Of a stretch of 64,000 bases of DNA, positions 33,356 to 44,500 are shown one piece after another. The stretch is from Thecaphora thlaspeos (Eukaryota > Basidiomycota > Ustilaginomycetes > Urocystidales > Glomosporiaceae): NCBI GenBank assembly GCA_900291925.1, contig UWYS01000017.1, positions 316,001-380,000 on the forward strand, given 5' to 3'. The first letter of the stretch is position 1; each line of letters begins with the position of its first letter. The position numbers and the translations under genes are program-made. The notes beneath the pieces are model-generated. The model saw only the letters and a list, made by a program, of their open reading frames with translations, made no database searches and was not told the origin of the DNA.

Positions 33356-34859
33356 ATGGTCTCCGGTTTCGCTCACGCATCCATCACGAAAGGTATGCCA
33401 TCCTTCCGTTCCTTGCAAGTCTGCCGTCCTCTGACCCGACCCGACCCCCCCGTCTTTGCCTCTGTGGTCCCTCTACAGGCCTCCTCATTGTGACGACAAT
33501 CTCTACCGTCGTTCTATCAGTATTCCAGCTCAAGCCTTACACGCATCTCCAGCTGGTCCCCCACATCTCGGTCCATGCCCAGTACTGGCGCCTCGCAACG
33601 CACCATGTCGCATTCGCAAACGGTGCAGAGCTCTTTCTTGCCACGCTGCTCTTCTACAACGTGTCGAGAGAGGTAGAGAGGCGACTTGGGAGCCACAAGT
33701 TTGCAGTGAGTGGCCGCTCCGCCCCTTTGCCGGCTGCTGTGGAGGCACTGGCTCTTGGCGCTGATGACAGGGCCTTTCCTCTTCGCCCCTCTGGGCGCAG
33801 TCGTTCCTCGCGGTGACGACCGCTCTCTACACCGCGCTCCTTGCCGTCCTCCTTCTCCTCTTCATCTCTATCTCCGATGTCTGGCCTATCCGAGTGCTTC
33901 TTCCCTCTCCTCTTCGCCTCGAAGGCCGCACCCCCTCTGGACCATTCGCTCCGCTCTTCTTCGTCCTCTACCAACACGCCCGCATCGTCCCAGACCGATG
34001 GACGGTCCGTCTCGGACCCCTCTACCTCGGTGATCGCAGCATACAGATCTGGTCCCTCTCTCTCCTTCTCTTCCTCTCGCAACCTTCGCTCACGCCATTC
34101 GCCTGCACGTTGGCTGTGGCGACATCAGCGCTCTACCGGTCCGACATGCTCCTATCTTCCAGTCTCAAATCCTACCGTATTCCTCTACGGATGTACACCG
34201 CCCTATCTTTCCTCTTCTCGGGTATGATCGGATCGACGATGACGCCAACGAGAAGCTGGAGAGCCGAACCTCCCGCACCGCCGTCGTACGAGACTAGAAG
34301 GGCAAGGAGGGAACAGATGCAGATCGCCATGGACGGAGCGAGGAACGAGAGGGCAAGAAGGATGACCGCAGTCATGCGCAGCGTAGGCAGGTTGAGGATG
34401 CGCTTCGGAACCAATGTCAGCGCCCCGAGCGATGGAGGGAGCATCTTACCAACGACGAGCAGGGACGCTGCCACAACGACGGCGACAACGACAGAGGAAA
34501 GGACGCGGACCGACGAGGTGATTCGCGAGCTGCTCCAAGCTGCTCTGAGGGTCAGGGAGGATGATGGTCAACAAGCATCAAATGCCCCGGATGGTCCTCT
34601 GAGGAACTACGCTCCTCCATCATCATCATCACCACGCGAAGGAGGAGGGGCAGGTACGGCGGCAGGACTGAGAGAACTCTTGACGCAAATCACAGCGCCT
34701 ACCGATCCCTCCACCGCCATCACGGAGACATCGGTCCAGGCGCTTCAAGCCATGTTTCCTCACCTTCCTCGCGCCACGCTCGTAGAGGCGCTTCAGATGA
34801 GCAACGGTTCTCAACCCGATGCGTTGGAGAGGTTACTCGTCGTCGCTCCGACGACGTGA
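33356..34859 (+). CDS. DSC2: Dsc2-like rhomboid pseudoprotease (UBAC2 family), Dsc E3 ligase subunit
   Basis: Rhomboid-like membrane protein of the Golgi/endosomal Dsc ubiquitin ligase, which degrades membrane proteins and, in fission yeast, activates the SREBP Sre1. Exons 33356-33392, 33479-33705, 33801-34859 give 440 residues. The N-terminal MVSGFAHASITKGLLI and hydrophobic helices with YWRLATHHVAFANGAELFLATLLFYNVSREVERRLGSHKF follow the UBAC2/Dsc2 pattern; the catalytic rhomboid GxSx/His pair is absent. Five or six helices run to about residue 225. A cytosolic linker (RRAKREQ-like, then Thr-rich) leads to a C-terminal UBA/CUE domain at about 395-437 (VQALQAMFPHLPRATLVEALQMSNGSQPDALERLL). 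Divergent from SNF8 and convergent with the TPP1-like gene (131-bp gap). Confidence 0.88.
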
Positions 34860-34990
34860 CGGAACAAGCGCACTGGCTCGTCTCGTCAAAGATCGTACAG
34901 CGGCGGAGTGTAGAGCAAACAAAGCACGGGTATATATATGTACAAACAAGATCATCTCGAAAAGTCACCTAGATCGACGAACCACGTCCC

Positions 34991-36790
34991 TCAATCGACG
35001 ATGGAAGCCATCAACATCTTTAATCTATCCCTTGCCTCTACCTTTCTCAGCTTTGCCCGTTCAACCGTCTGGGAAGTATCGGTGGCGTTGGTGCTGTTCT
35101 TCCTCTTTTTCGAGACGCTCTCCTCTTGGTCCAGATCCAAAGAGACCGATCTTGACGGCAAGGAGGAACAAGACGCAGGCGAAGAGAGGTTGGCGAATCT
35201 TACCGTCGTTGTTGCTCTCGCGGTGACCCGTGAAGGGTGAGGAAGCGGTGAGGAGGGAGGTGGTACCATCGAACTCAAAGTCGCTTGACGAGCGGTCGGA
35301 CCGTGTAGAGGCAGTTGAAGGGTATCCTCAATTTCCAACGAAGAAGGTGTCGGCGGCGTAGACGCAAAGATCGGTATGAAAACTTTCGTAGATGTCGGCG
35401 TCGAGATGACCTTGTTGCGAGTAGGCGTGGACAAGTTCGATCTTTGCACCGTAGAAGCGCAAGACGAGGCAATGTGCTGCTCATCTGCGCCCTCTTCTGG
35501 TGACAGTTCCAGCGTAGGTAGACCAAGTTCGGACGGATCTGGAATGGCTTCCCCGTCCCAGTCTTCACCAAGGCTGCACGACGGTAGCGTCTCTTCGCTT
35601 TCCCCTCCCCTCTCGGCGTTCTCTATCGTCGCGGTCGCCATCATCATTGTCGGGAGAACAGGTGTGGTAGGTGGTACCTCGCCATCAAGATTGTAGTCCT
35701 CCCAAAGCGATTTTGTCTTTCCCTTTGCAAGTCGAGAGAGCTGCGTGGCGGTACTTTCATCGGCTCGCGAATGGAAGAGAAGCCGACTGTCGCTGTACGT
35801 CCGCGAGGTTCGGTCGGCCGAGCGTGTGAGGTGAACGGTGGGGTCGCTTCGCGTGCGTTGGCCCGGTGTCGGTAGGGGTGGGTAGGGTAGGAGGTCGAGG
35901 CTGGATTCCTCGTTGCGCTTTTCCGAGGCGTGGATCGCTTTCAACGTCGCTGAAGCTGTCACGGCCGGGCGGCGTGAAGGTCGGTCGTACATCGCAGGGC
36001 GATCTTGATCAGCTGATGGCTCCATCCGAGGGAGAATACCGACAGCGAGCTCACCTCGCTTCCTCTCGTCTCGCTTGATCCTGCACAGTCTCCGTTTGTC
36101 CACCCACTCGACCAGGACCTTCCACCTTTCCTCTTCGCCGGGCAGCACGCCCCTAGGGCTGAGCACGAGTCGGGCGTCAGGCCAGAAAGTCGGTTCGCCA
36201 ATTGAGCCCAACAGGTCGAAGCTGCGCACCTCGATGGCGAGGTTGTAGTCGTTAGGATCCCATAGCGTCGCTTTGCTGGTCGAAGGGATCTTTGCGATGA
36301 TGGCTCTAGTCGTCCGGAGCATGAGGAGGGAGCCGCGGAGGGTGGTGAAGGGGTGGTGTGGGTTGTTGCTGTGCCGCAAAAGGTACGAGTGCTGAGATTA
36401 GACGATGAGCAAAAGGAGCAAGAGGAATCTATGCAGGACGAAGAGAGGAGGGACTCACTGTTGGAATCTAGTAACCTGCCCGCGAACGAACTTGGCCGCC
36501 ATCACATGTGTCCCATCCGAGATGACGGCCCAGATGTCCAGGTCAGCCATCGGGTCGTGTGGAGGTCGAAACGTGAGGAACTGCAGAGCTGTCGATCGAC
36601 GACGGTCAGCATCCTGCCTTCCACCTAGTAGCTTGGTGTCACTGGACGGAGACGACGTGCTCACCCTGATCAGCTGGACGCGGCTACCGCGGGCAAAGGG
36701 TAGATCGTGTAGCGTCGAGCCGCTCTCGATGGCCTCGGCGGCCTGGTGCGCCATCGAGCCGAACAGCCAGCTTTTGAGGCTCTGACTCAT
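34991..36790 (-). CDS. TPP1/Tpz1-like OB-fold protein, candidate shelterin subunit
   Basis: Candidate telomere protein that would bridge Pot1 to other shelterin subunits and recruit telomerase. Exons 36790-36665, 36580-36459, 36368-34991 give 541 residues, GT-AG and phase-consistent. The OB-fold occupies about residues 38-185: VQLIRFLTF, LDIWAVISDGTHVMAAKFVRGQ, then FTTLRGSLLMLRTTRAII and YNLAIEVRSFDLLG. These line up in order with TPP1 elements (LLVSDGTHSVRCLV, GRLLLLQDCGV, FYLQVDRFSLL) as I recall them. Splicing is required to assemble the domain, which supports the exon model. The remaining 350 residues are Ser/Pro/Thr-rich and disordered; a basic cluster KKRKN lies near residue 505 and a short C-terminal helix follows (KLRKVEARDRLKMLMASIV) that could be a partner-binding peptide. 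Identity rests on pattern recognition; another OB-fold protein is possible. Confidence 0.65.
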
Positions 36791-36947
36791 GTCGTTGTCA
36801 AGACGGTGTCGTGTGAGAGGGCTCCTCAGCCTAACAATGCTGGGCCTCTTCCCTCACAGACCACAAATATGTAGCAGGGAGTCTTTCTCACATCCCAGGC
36901 GCGCTTCGGCGCAAGACGTTGGCGAAAAGGTGGGACAAAAGGGGAAT

Positions 36948-36952
36948 AAAAA
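36948..36952 (-). terminator. Pol III terminator of tRNA-Val
   Basis: Five consecutive T on the minus strand, 2 bases after the discriminator base. Confidence 0.7.
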
Positions 36953-36954
36953 CC

Positions 36955-37057
36955 TGATCTTCCCCAGGTTCGAACTGAGGACCTCCTCCGCTTAACACAC
37001 ACGCGTGACCAGGCTTTGGTGTTAAGGAGACACGCTAACCAACTGCACCAAGAAACC
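36955..37057 (-). tRNA. tRNA-Val(AAC) with a 29-nt intron
   Basis: Minus strand. GGTTTCT opens the acceptor stem (37057-37051) as in yeast tRNA-Val(AAC). D arm GTGC-AGTTGGTTA-GCGT. Anticodon stem TCTCC with GGAGG; loop TTAACA gives anticodon AAC; an intron of about 29 nt follows one base 3' of it. T arm CTCAG-TTCGAAC-CTGGG is intact. The acceptor 3' strand GAAGATC pairs weakly with the 5' strand (three G-U pairs and one C-A mismatch), which is odd for a working gene. Discriminator A. A T5 terminator lies at 36948-36952. Confidence 0.75.
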
Positions 37058-37393
37058 ATCGATAGCGAATTGTGATGCTTTTGGGTATAAATAATCATGA
37101 TGGATGTCTTAGTATCGCTGGTTGGAGGTGAAAGGGCATCCGGCTCAGCATGACGCCGAGCGGACGCTGTATAGTCTGTCGAACTTGCAATGCTGTCCGA
37201 TAGAGGACATTCCAGAAGGTAGGCAAGATGGGGTCTGCGTGCTCAGATAGAGGCAAGAGCTACGAAGCGTCGGTTTGGCTGTGCCAGCTGGGGATAATCT
37301 GAAAGCGTGAGCTGTGACGTGAGAGAGGGGGCCGTGGGCGGGGGCCGGGGCCGAGCGTACGCGGTCGCCTCAGGGAGCCAGCGAGCCAGCGAG

Positions 37394-37429
<36 letters not shown>

Positions 37430-37737
37430 GCAAGCACAAGGGCGGCAGGCATCAGAGTGAGCTGTAAGCTCGCCTCTCTCCGCCATCCGCGTGCACGCCT
37501 GTCAGGCCCAGCGTAGGCTAACTAGAGAGTGCGAGTTTCCGACGCCCGTAGGTGCGCCCGCCCACAGTCTGCCAGCCACGCCTTTCCCCTTTCCCGACCA
37601 CCAACCACGACCCGACCAACGACCAACAACCGTCCCAAGCGCTCTTCCACAAGGCCGCCCGACATCAACGGTACGAATCACGACCCTCCTGCACTCGCAC
37701 ACTCGACGCCACACCGCGCACACGCCTGCTTGCAAAG
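37058..37737. other. Upstream region of SAR1 with a CAG repeat
   Basis: Gene-free; contains about 11 CAG units at 37395-37428, roughly 310 bp before the SAR1 start codon. The last 130 bases are C/A-rich leader-like sequence. Confidence 0.6.
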
Positions 37738-39126
37738 ATGTTCATCATCAACTGGTTCTGGGTAAGTCGGTGGCAAACTTCTCAAAGCGCAGACCGAAGC
37801 AAGCCATGATCTTCGAAAAGGCACTCTCGGCGAGCACCGTCCTCGGCGTCAGCGACACCGACTTCGGCCCGACGTGTTGCTCCTCTCGCCGCAGCATCGG
37901 ACGGAATCGCATCGGACCGGTCCAGACCGCCTTGAACTGCGCCTCGCCTTGGATATGCACGGCCAGCTGACGTTCCGAGCCTCGTCTGCCACCATCTCTC
38001 TGCCCTGTTCACCGCTCCATCGCCTCCATAGGATGTCCTCGCCCAGCTCGGTGAGTGTCTGTGCGACCGACAGACGTTGGCCAGGCTTGCTTATCTGGTT
38101 GTCGGTACGGTCTAGCTGAACAGCCGCCTCTACCTTCTTCTTCCTTTCACCGCCGCGCAGGTCTGGCTCATAAGAATGCCAAGATCCTTTTCCTCGGTCT
38201 CGACAATGCCGGAAAGACGGCAAGTGGCCCGTTTAGTCCACTTCATATCGCCTGCCTTGTCTCCGAGCGTGCGCAGCCACGGAGGCTGACCCGTCTCGTA
38301 TCATTCTCCGCAACTCCGGCCCAACCACACAGACGCTCCTGCACATGCTCAAGAACGACCGACTAGCCACATTGCAGCCCACCCTCCACCCCAGTGAGTG
38401 GCGACGTTGCCTCGCTGACGATGGCGTCGCAAAGAGCATCCGACTGACGCTCTATTCCGATTACCCTTCCTCGTCCTTCAGCATCTGAGGAGCTCGCGAT
38501 CGGCGCCGTCAAGTTCACTACCTACGATCTCGGTGGCCACCAGCAGGGTGAGTCCGCGCCTGCTCCACTGGCAGAGGCGCTCGGTCCATTATAGGCGTTG
38601 ACATCCCCGCATTTATTTTCTCCTCCCCCTCCGCCGCTGCTACCCTTCCCACGCAGCTCGACGACTGTGGAAGGATTACTTCCCCGAGGTCGACGGCATC
38701 GTCTTCCTTGTCGACAGCCAGGACCACGAGCGATTCAGCGAGTCGCGCGCCGAGCTCGATGCCCTGCTCAGCATCGAGGAGCTCTCCAAGGTCCCCTTCC
38801 TGATTCTCGGCAACAAGATCGACGCTCCCGGAGCCGTCTCGGAGGAGGAGCTCCGCCAGGCCCTTGGCCTCTACCAGACCACTGGCAAGGGCAAGGTCCC
38901 GCTCAAGGACATCAGGCCGATTGAGATCTTCATGTGCTCCGTCGTCATGAGGCAAGGATACGGAGAAGGCTTCAGATGGATCTCGCAATACGTAAGTGGC
39001 ACATCAGCGGCCCTGCCCGACACCAAGCCGCACCATGACGGCGCGTCGAGTCGAGGGAACCTCGTCACTGACCCCACCTCTTCTTTCCCCCTTCCTCGCC
39101 CTTTCTCGTATCCTCGACAGATCTAA
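37738..39126 (+). CDS. SAR1: Sar1, COPII small GTPase
   Basis: Arf-family GTPase that starts COPII coat assembly at ER exit sites. Seven coding exons: 37738-37761, 38032-38050, 38161-38219, 38333-38393, 38482-38547, 38657-38991, 39121-39126, total 189 residues, the family length. [16 protein letters not shown] is the membrane-inserting N-terminal helix. GLDNAGKT is the P-loop, PTLHPTSEEL switch I, DLGGH the G3 motif (His activates water), NKID G4, and the C-terminus FRWISQYI is conserved. Intron 3 has a GC donor (ACG|GCAAGT) instead of GT; only this junction restores GKTTLLHML. Exon 2 is 19 nt and the last coding exon is 6 nt (Ile-stop). Confidence 0.96.
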
Positions 39127-39647
39127 GCGGTGCGAGGATGCACGGCCGACTGTTCCGCAACACGTCACCGACTTCGATCAAGCATCGGAAGATTGGGAGC
39201 AACGAACGGCAAGAGGAAAGAAAAAGCCCCGGCGGAGTGCTTGGGCACGACATTGGCGGCAGGGGAGGACACAGGACAGGGAGTGTAAAGTGGAATGAAG
39301 TGGACTGTAGGTCCCTTTGTTCTCCTCTGGACTTGCGATGGTAGTCCAGCAGGACGGAGATGCCTTGCCTGTCAGACGGAGCAGGGCGAAGTTGCATGCA
39401 AATATTAAAGCGCTTTGACTTCTTGCTCACTGCTCTCCTACATGAGTTCTTCCTCTGCGGTCAGCCGACCCCGTGTATGACGTATGTTGCCGTCGTCGAA
39501 AGACGAGCTCCCGCCTTCGTCAACTCTGCCACGCAGTCTCGGCGCCTCGGACTCACGTGGTCCTGGGCGGTGGACGAGCTTGGACAGAAAGATAGTCGTC
39601 ATGGAATTGTGCTGACGGCTCCCTCGATGTGTTAGGATGGGCGGTAC
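39127..39647. other. 3' region of SAR1
   Basis: About 520 bases between SAR1 and the foldback element; no coding signal. Confidence 0.55.
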
Positions 39648-39649
39648 TA

Positions 39650-39887
39650 CAGTCGTGTGCAGATCAATTGAGACGCAAGAAAAAAAAGGCTGAGAGAGAC
39701 CCTAGGAGTGATCTTGGCGATCACTCAAGATCACTACCTCCACATACCTTGGGTGCCTTGCTCGACTACCGTACCCCTTACCGGTGCCAAGGTAAGTGGA
39801 GGTAGTGATCTTGCGTGATCGCCAAGATCACTCCTAGGGTCTCTCTCAGCCTTTTTTCCTCGCGTCTCAATTGATCTGCACACGACT
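39650..39887. mobile_element. 238-bp foldback MITE-like element flanked by TA
   Basis: Two arms (39650-39751 and 39786-39887) form a nearly perfect inverted repeat around a 34-base spacer. With the flanking TA and one more base on each side, 101 of 105 positions match. The termini read CAGTCGTG...CACGACTG, and a TA dinucleotide lies directly outside each end (39648-39649, 39888-39889). This is the pattern of Tc1/mariner-type elements that duplicate TA and often start CAGT. There is no coding capacity, so it would be a non-autonomous miniature element. It sits in the convergent interval between SAR1 and the Swc5 gene. Alternatively it is a structured RNA gene or bidirectional terminator. Confidence 0.7.
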
Positions 39888-40007
39888 GTAGAGTCGCACA
39901 AAGTCATATTACATGCTTACATCAACGCACGATGACGATGGACCCAGGACAGTGATATAGCATCGTTGAACGAAGCACCAATACAATTACAACGTTCACG
40001 CCCGTCT

Positions 40008-41066
40008 CTACTTCCTCCCCTGTCCTTCCTCGACCCTTCTGCCTACCCTGTCCAAGAAATCCTTCCTCTCAAGATATCCCTTGATACTGCTCAAACCCAT
40101 GCCTCCACCCTTGGTCTGTGCTTCAATCTCATCCCTCTCTGCCTCGGTAAGTCCGGCAGCGTTCGGATCAGACTTGAACTTATCCCAATCCATCTTGGAC
40201 TTTTCCAACGTATTGAGCTTTGTTGGCTTCGACGTGGTCGCAGCAGCCGAGAGGACGGCGAGCGATGATGTCTTTTTGCGACGTGGTCCGGGTTTGGAAT
40301 TTGAAGAAGGGACGATGGCAGAGGAGGGAGAGACGGATGGGGAAGAGATGGTGGAGAAATAGGAGATGGTGTCTGGATGGGAACGTGGGAGGAGTTTGGT
40401 GGCCGTGTGTGACGTCCCGGCGAAGGTGTAGGTCTGCGGGACGGAGATCAGGTCTTCTTCCCCTGTCCCCCCTCCGACGCCTGGGTCGGGCAGCACGGAG
40501 GACGAGCCGGTTGCTGACGACACCGACGACGACGGCAATACGACTGCCTCAACGTCTGTCAACCGAGCGGTGGTGGAAGCGGAAGACGGGGCAGCTTTCA
40601 TCTCTCCCCAGATCTGAGTCGCCTCGGCCTTGACCTTTGCCTGCGCTTCCGAGGAGCCTTGGTCCGTGGTGCTGTCCGGAGAAGGCGGAGGGACGGCAGG
40701 CGAGAGTGGATCTGAGGTTATCCAGCCAGCGCAAAGGACGAAGAAGGGCTTTCTCGAAGGACGACCAGACAAAACTCACCCCTTTGCACCTTCTTCGCTC
40801 TGCATGGCCGTTCTCCTTCGTTTGCCAAGACGATCTTCCCCGCCAGCTTCGCGTGCCGTCTCTTCGCGCTCGCGTCTCGCCGCTTCTACCTCTTCTTCGT
40901 CGATAGCCTCCGGGTCGTCATCGGCGTCTTCGCCGGAGCTATTGCCGTTGTGTGCAGCCGTCGGAGTCGATGGAGTAAAGTCACCGTCTTCCTCGTCGTC
41001 GATGTCATGGTTGGAAGGTGCGGGCTCCTGTGGCGGTGGTGGGTCTGTGAATGCTGCGCTGGACAT
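40008..41066 (-). CDS. SWC5: Swc5/CFDP1-type SWR1 complex subunit (BCNT-C domain)
   Basis: Subunit of the SWR1 remodeller, which exchanges H2A for H2A.Z. Exons 41066-40780 and 40671-40008 give 316 residues (yeast 303). The N-terminal third is acidic (DIDDEEDGDFTP..., DADDDPEAIDEEEVEAA), matching the histone-binding acidic region of Swc5. A basic patch GKRRRT follows. The C-terminal 75 residues are the BCNT-C domain: KLNTLEKSKMDWDKFKS, EAERDEIEAQTKGG, SIKGYLERKDFLDRVGRR. The acceptor at 40672-40673 is the only nearby AG keeping frame after the donor at 40779. Divergent from UFD2 across 487 bp. Confidence 0.9.
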
Positions 41067-41553
41067 GGTGGGCAATGGCCGAGTTGTGGCGGTTGGGGTG
41101 GTGCGAGGGTAGGGTGGTGGTGGTGGTAGGTGGGTGAGAAGGAGGCAAGGGGTGATCGGACGTTGCATGCGCTGGCGGAGCGTGCGTGCGTGGCGGTGGG
41201 GCTGAAAGGAAATTGAATGAGAGCAGCGGCGCGGCGAGGTGGCGCACGGTGCATCTCTCTCTCTCTCTCTGACTCTGCCTTGCTCCTCGTCAGCAAAGGG
41301 CGGGGCTGAGCTCTCTCTCTTTCTCTCTCTCCACGTCCTTCTTTCCTGCCTCCTTCGCCTAACCTCATCGCCACCACGTCGCTTCACCAGAAGACGCGAG
41401 CCTCGGCATTGTCTTTGTCCAATCCCGCGATCCCGTCACCCTACAGCCCATGTAGCCAGCGAAACTCGGTCTTCTGCCTGCATACCAAGCTTCCGCCCGC
41501 TCAGAATTACCCCAACGCCGATTCTCAGCCTCCTCGCCCACGTCTCGCCCACC
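41067..41553. other. Divergent promoter region, SWC5/UFD2
   Basis: Head-to-head intergenic region with a (CT)8-9 tract at 41254-41270 and another CT-rich block near 41310-41330. Pyrimidine tracts are common in fungal promoters. Confidence 0.6.
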
Positions 41554-44500
41554 ATGTCCAGTAGCTCTGCCTTCAAGCAGTGGCAGGCTTGGGTCACCTC
41601 CAACATCTTCGATGTCACGCTCTCAAAGGAACATGCCGAGTCCTCAAGCGGGACCCGCATCTATCTCAAGCACTTGGCAGACGAGCTCGCAGAGGAGAAT
41701 GGCGGCACCGTCCCGCCGCTAGACTCGTCCCTCGCAGACCGTATCCTCATCTCCCGCCTCTCGCTCGATCCCTCGGACGCAATGTCTGACGATGCAGACC
41801 ATCTCGCTGCAATTGCCACCCTGCCCAAGGGACAGACCAGCTGGGACTACCTTGCAGCAGCTTGGCAGAGGCTCAAGGCCGAGGAGCTCGCCGTGAAAAA
41901 GGCTCTTCACACCGAGAGCCAGGCAGGCTACGCCGCCCTAGAGGAGATGCGCGCCCTCATCATCAGCTACATCGGCCTCGTCCTACAGACGCCAGACATG
42001 TTCCCAAACAGCCACAAGAACGGCAAGGCCGTGTCGCCCCTCGTTCTGGTCCTCTCACTCTCACGCCAGGCTGCGCCCGTTTCGTCGTTCGGCATCACGT
42101 CGGAGCCGGGCAGCTCCAACATCGACCTCTCGCGCGACTGGCAGACGATCGACCCGGAGCTGATCTCGACGTTCGTCGGAGAGCTGGCCCAGCGATTCGG
42201 GGATGAGGAGGACCTCGTCCACATCCTCGGACCCGTCTACACCGAGCTTAGCCGCATCATTCGTGATGGTGAGGACGAGTCGCAGGACACAGCAGATGCT
42301 AGCAGCCAGGCGGGGCCGAGTCTTGGTGCTAGCGGCAGTGGCGGCACCGCCGCTCCGGGCGCGCCTGGCGCCAATGCTGCTCTCAACGCGACGGCGGCGG
42401 CCGGCGACGTGCAGGCCGTACTGGCACATCTGCTCGGCCAGGCGGGAGCCACGGGCATGCCCACGGGCGGTGGCGCTGCGGCTGCCGCTGCAGGGGCGCC
42501 TCATCGCGGCGACCCTCGCAGCCGTCGAAAGCGCAGGGAAGGCCTGACAATAGCAGGCCTCGAGTGGCGACCGTACGCCAACGCACTGGTCGAGGCGACG
42601 CAGAACAAGCGCATCGCAAAGATGCTCTCGGAGCTGGACAACTTCAGCCCCTCGGCAAGCGTGGACGCGGCCAGCGTCGAGCTCGAATCGCTCCTCGGGC
42701 CGCTGCTGCGCCTGTCGATCTTTCCCGACACCTTTCCTAGCCTTACTGAGCAGTACTTTAGCGACCCAGACAACCGCTCGTCCTCGGACATCCACGGCAA
42801 TTTTGACAGCATCCGGGCCACGCTCGAAATCGTTCACGCGCTCAATTTCCGTATCTGGAACGCCATCGTACGGTCCGGCCCCGGGCCCCGCGACGCCGTG
42901 CTAGGCTTCTGGGGCAAGGTGTGCCAGCTCAACGTCAAGCGCGGGGCGATGCAGGTCGACCCGCGCCTGGTGGCGACCGATGGCTTCATGGTCAACCTGT
43001 TCGAGCTGGTCGAGCGTTTCTGCGAGCCCTTCATGGACGCCGGCTACACCAAGATCGATCGGATCCACCTCGAGTACCTCCGCCTCGACCGTCGCTTCCA
43101 GCTCGGCGAGCTAACGCGGCTCAACGCGACCGAGGCCAAGGCCAAGGAGTGGTCGCGCCCGGACCTGCCGGACGGGACGGAGCCCAACTTCATCACCGAA
43201 GTCTTCTACCGCGCGGTCCGCCTCAACAACCTAGGCCCCGGCAAGGCGATTCGCCGGCTCGGCGACCTGGAAAAGGAGATGCAGCGCCTCAAGAAGCGCG
43301 TCGACGAGACCGAGGCGGACCGGCCGATGTGGTCGTCGATGCCGCAGGCGCCGCAATACGAGGCCTTCCTCAAGAAGGCCAAGGCCGAGGTGGGCCGGAT
43401 GCACGCCGAGATCTACGCGGCCCAGGCGCAGCTGCTCGACCCAGACTTTGTCCAGCGGATGGTGACGTTCCACACGTTCCTGATGACGTGGCTCGTCCGC
43501 CTGGCCGAGCCTAGAGCATCGCACCCCCAGACCAAGGTGGAGCTCCCGTTACCGCAAGAGGTGCCCGAGCGCTTCCGCATGCTGCCCGAGCACATCTTCG
43601 AAGACGTCTGCGACACGATGCTCTTCATCTCGCGCTACGTCCCCAACAGCCTGACGGAGCCGGCCAAGAACGACCTGGTGACGTTCTGCACGACGTTCCT
43701 CTCGTCGGGCTGGTACATCAAGAACCCGTTCCTGCGCGCCAAGCTGGCTGAGATCCTATTCTACAACGTCATCCCGTTCGGGCACTACCGCAACGGGATC
43801 ATGGGCGACAACGTCAACGTCCACGACCTCGCGCTGCGCCACCTCGTGCCGGCGCTCATGTCGTTCTGGATCGAGGCCGAATCGACCGGCTCGCACACCC
43901 AATTCTACGACAAGTTCAACATCCGCTACCATCTCTCGCAGGTGTTCAAGGCGATCTGGTCAAACCCGCAGCACAAGGCGCAGCTCCACGTGGCGGCCAA
44001 GTCGCGGGAGTCAGACTTTGTCATCTTCATCAACCGGCTGATGAACGACGTCACCTACCTGCTCGACGATGCGCTTGAGAAGCTGCAGGAGCTGCACCAG
44101 AAGCAGAGCGAGATGGACGACGCGGCGGCCTGGAACGCGCGCCCTGTCGAGGAGAGGCAGGAGCGCGAGGGCCACGTGCGCAGCATCCAGGGCCAGGTCA
44201 AGAGCGACCTCCAGCTGGGCACCGAGTTCCTCCGGCTGCTGATCGACTTTACGGGCGAGACCAAGGACTCGTTCATGACGCCCGAGATTGTCGACCGGCT
44301 GGCGGCGATGCTCGATTTCAACCTTGACCTGCTGGCGGGACCGCGGTGCCAGGAGCTCAAGGTCAAGGACCCCAAGAAGGTGGCGTTCGAGCCGCGCAAC
44401 CTGATGCGTCAGATCCTCAGCGTCTACCTCAACCTGGCGGTCAAGCCCGAGTTTATCGCGGCGATCGCCAAGGACGGCCGCAGCTACAGGCGCGAGACGT

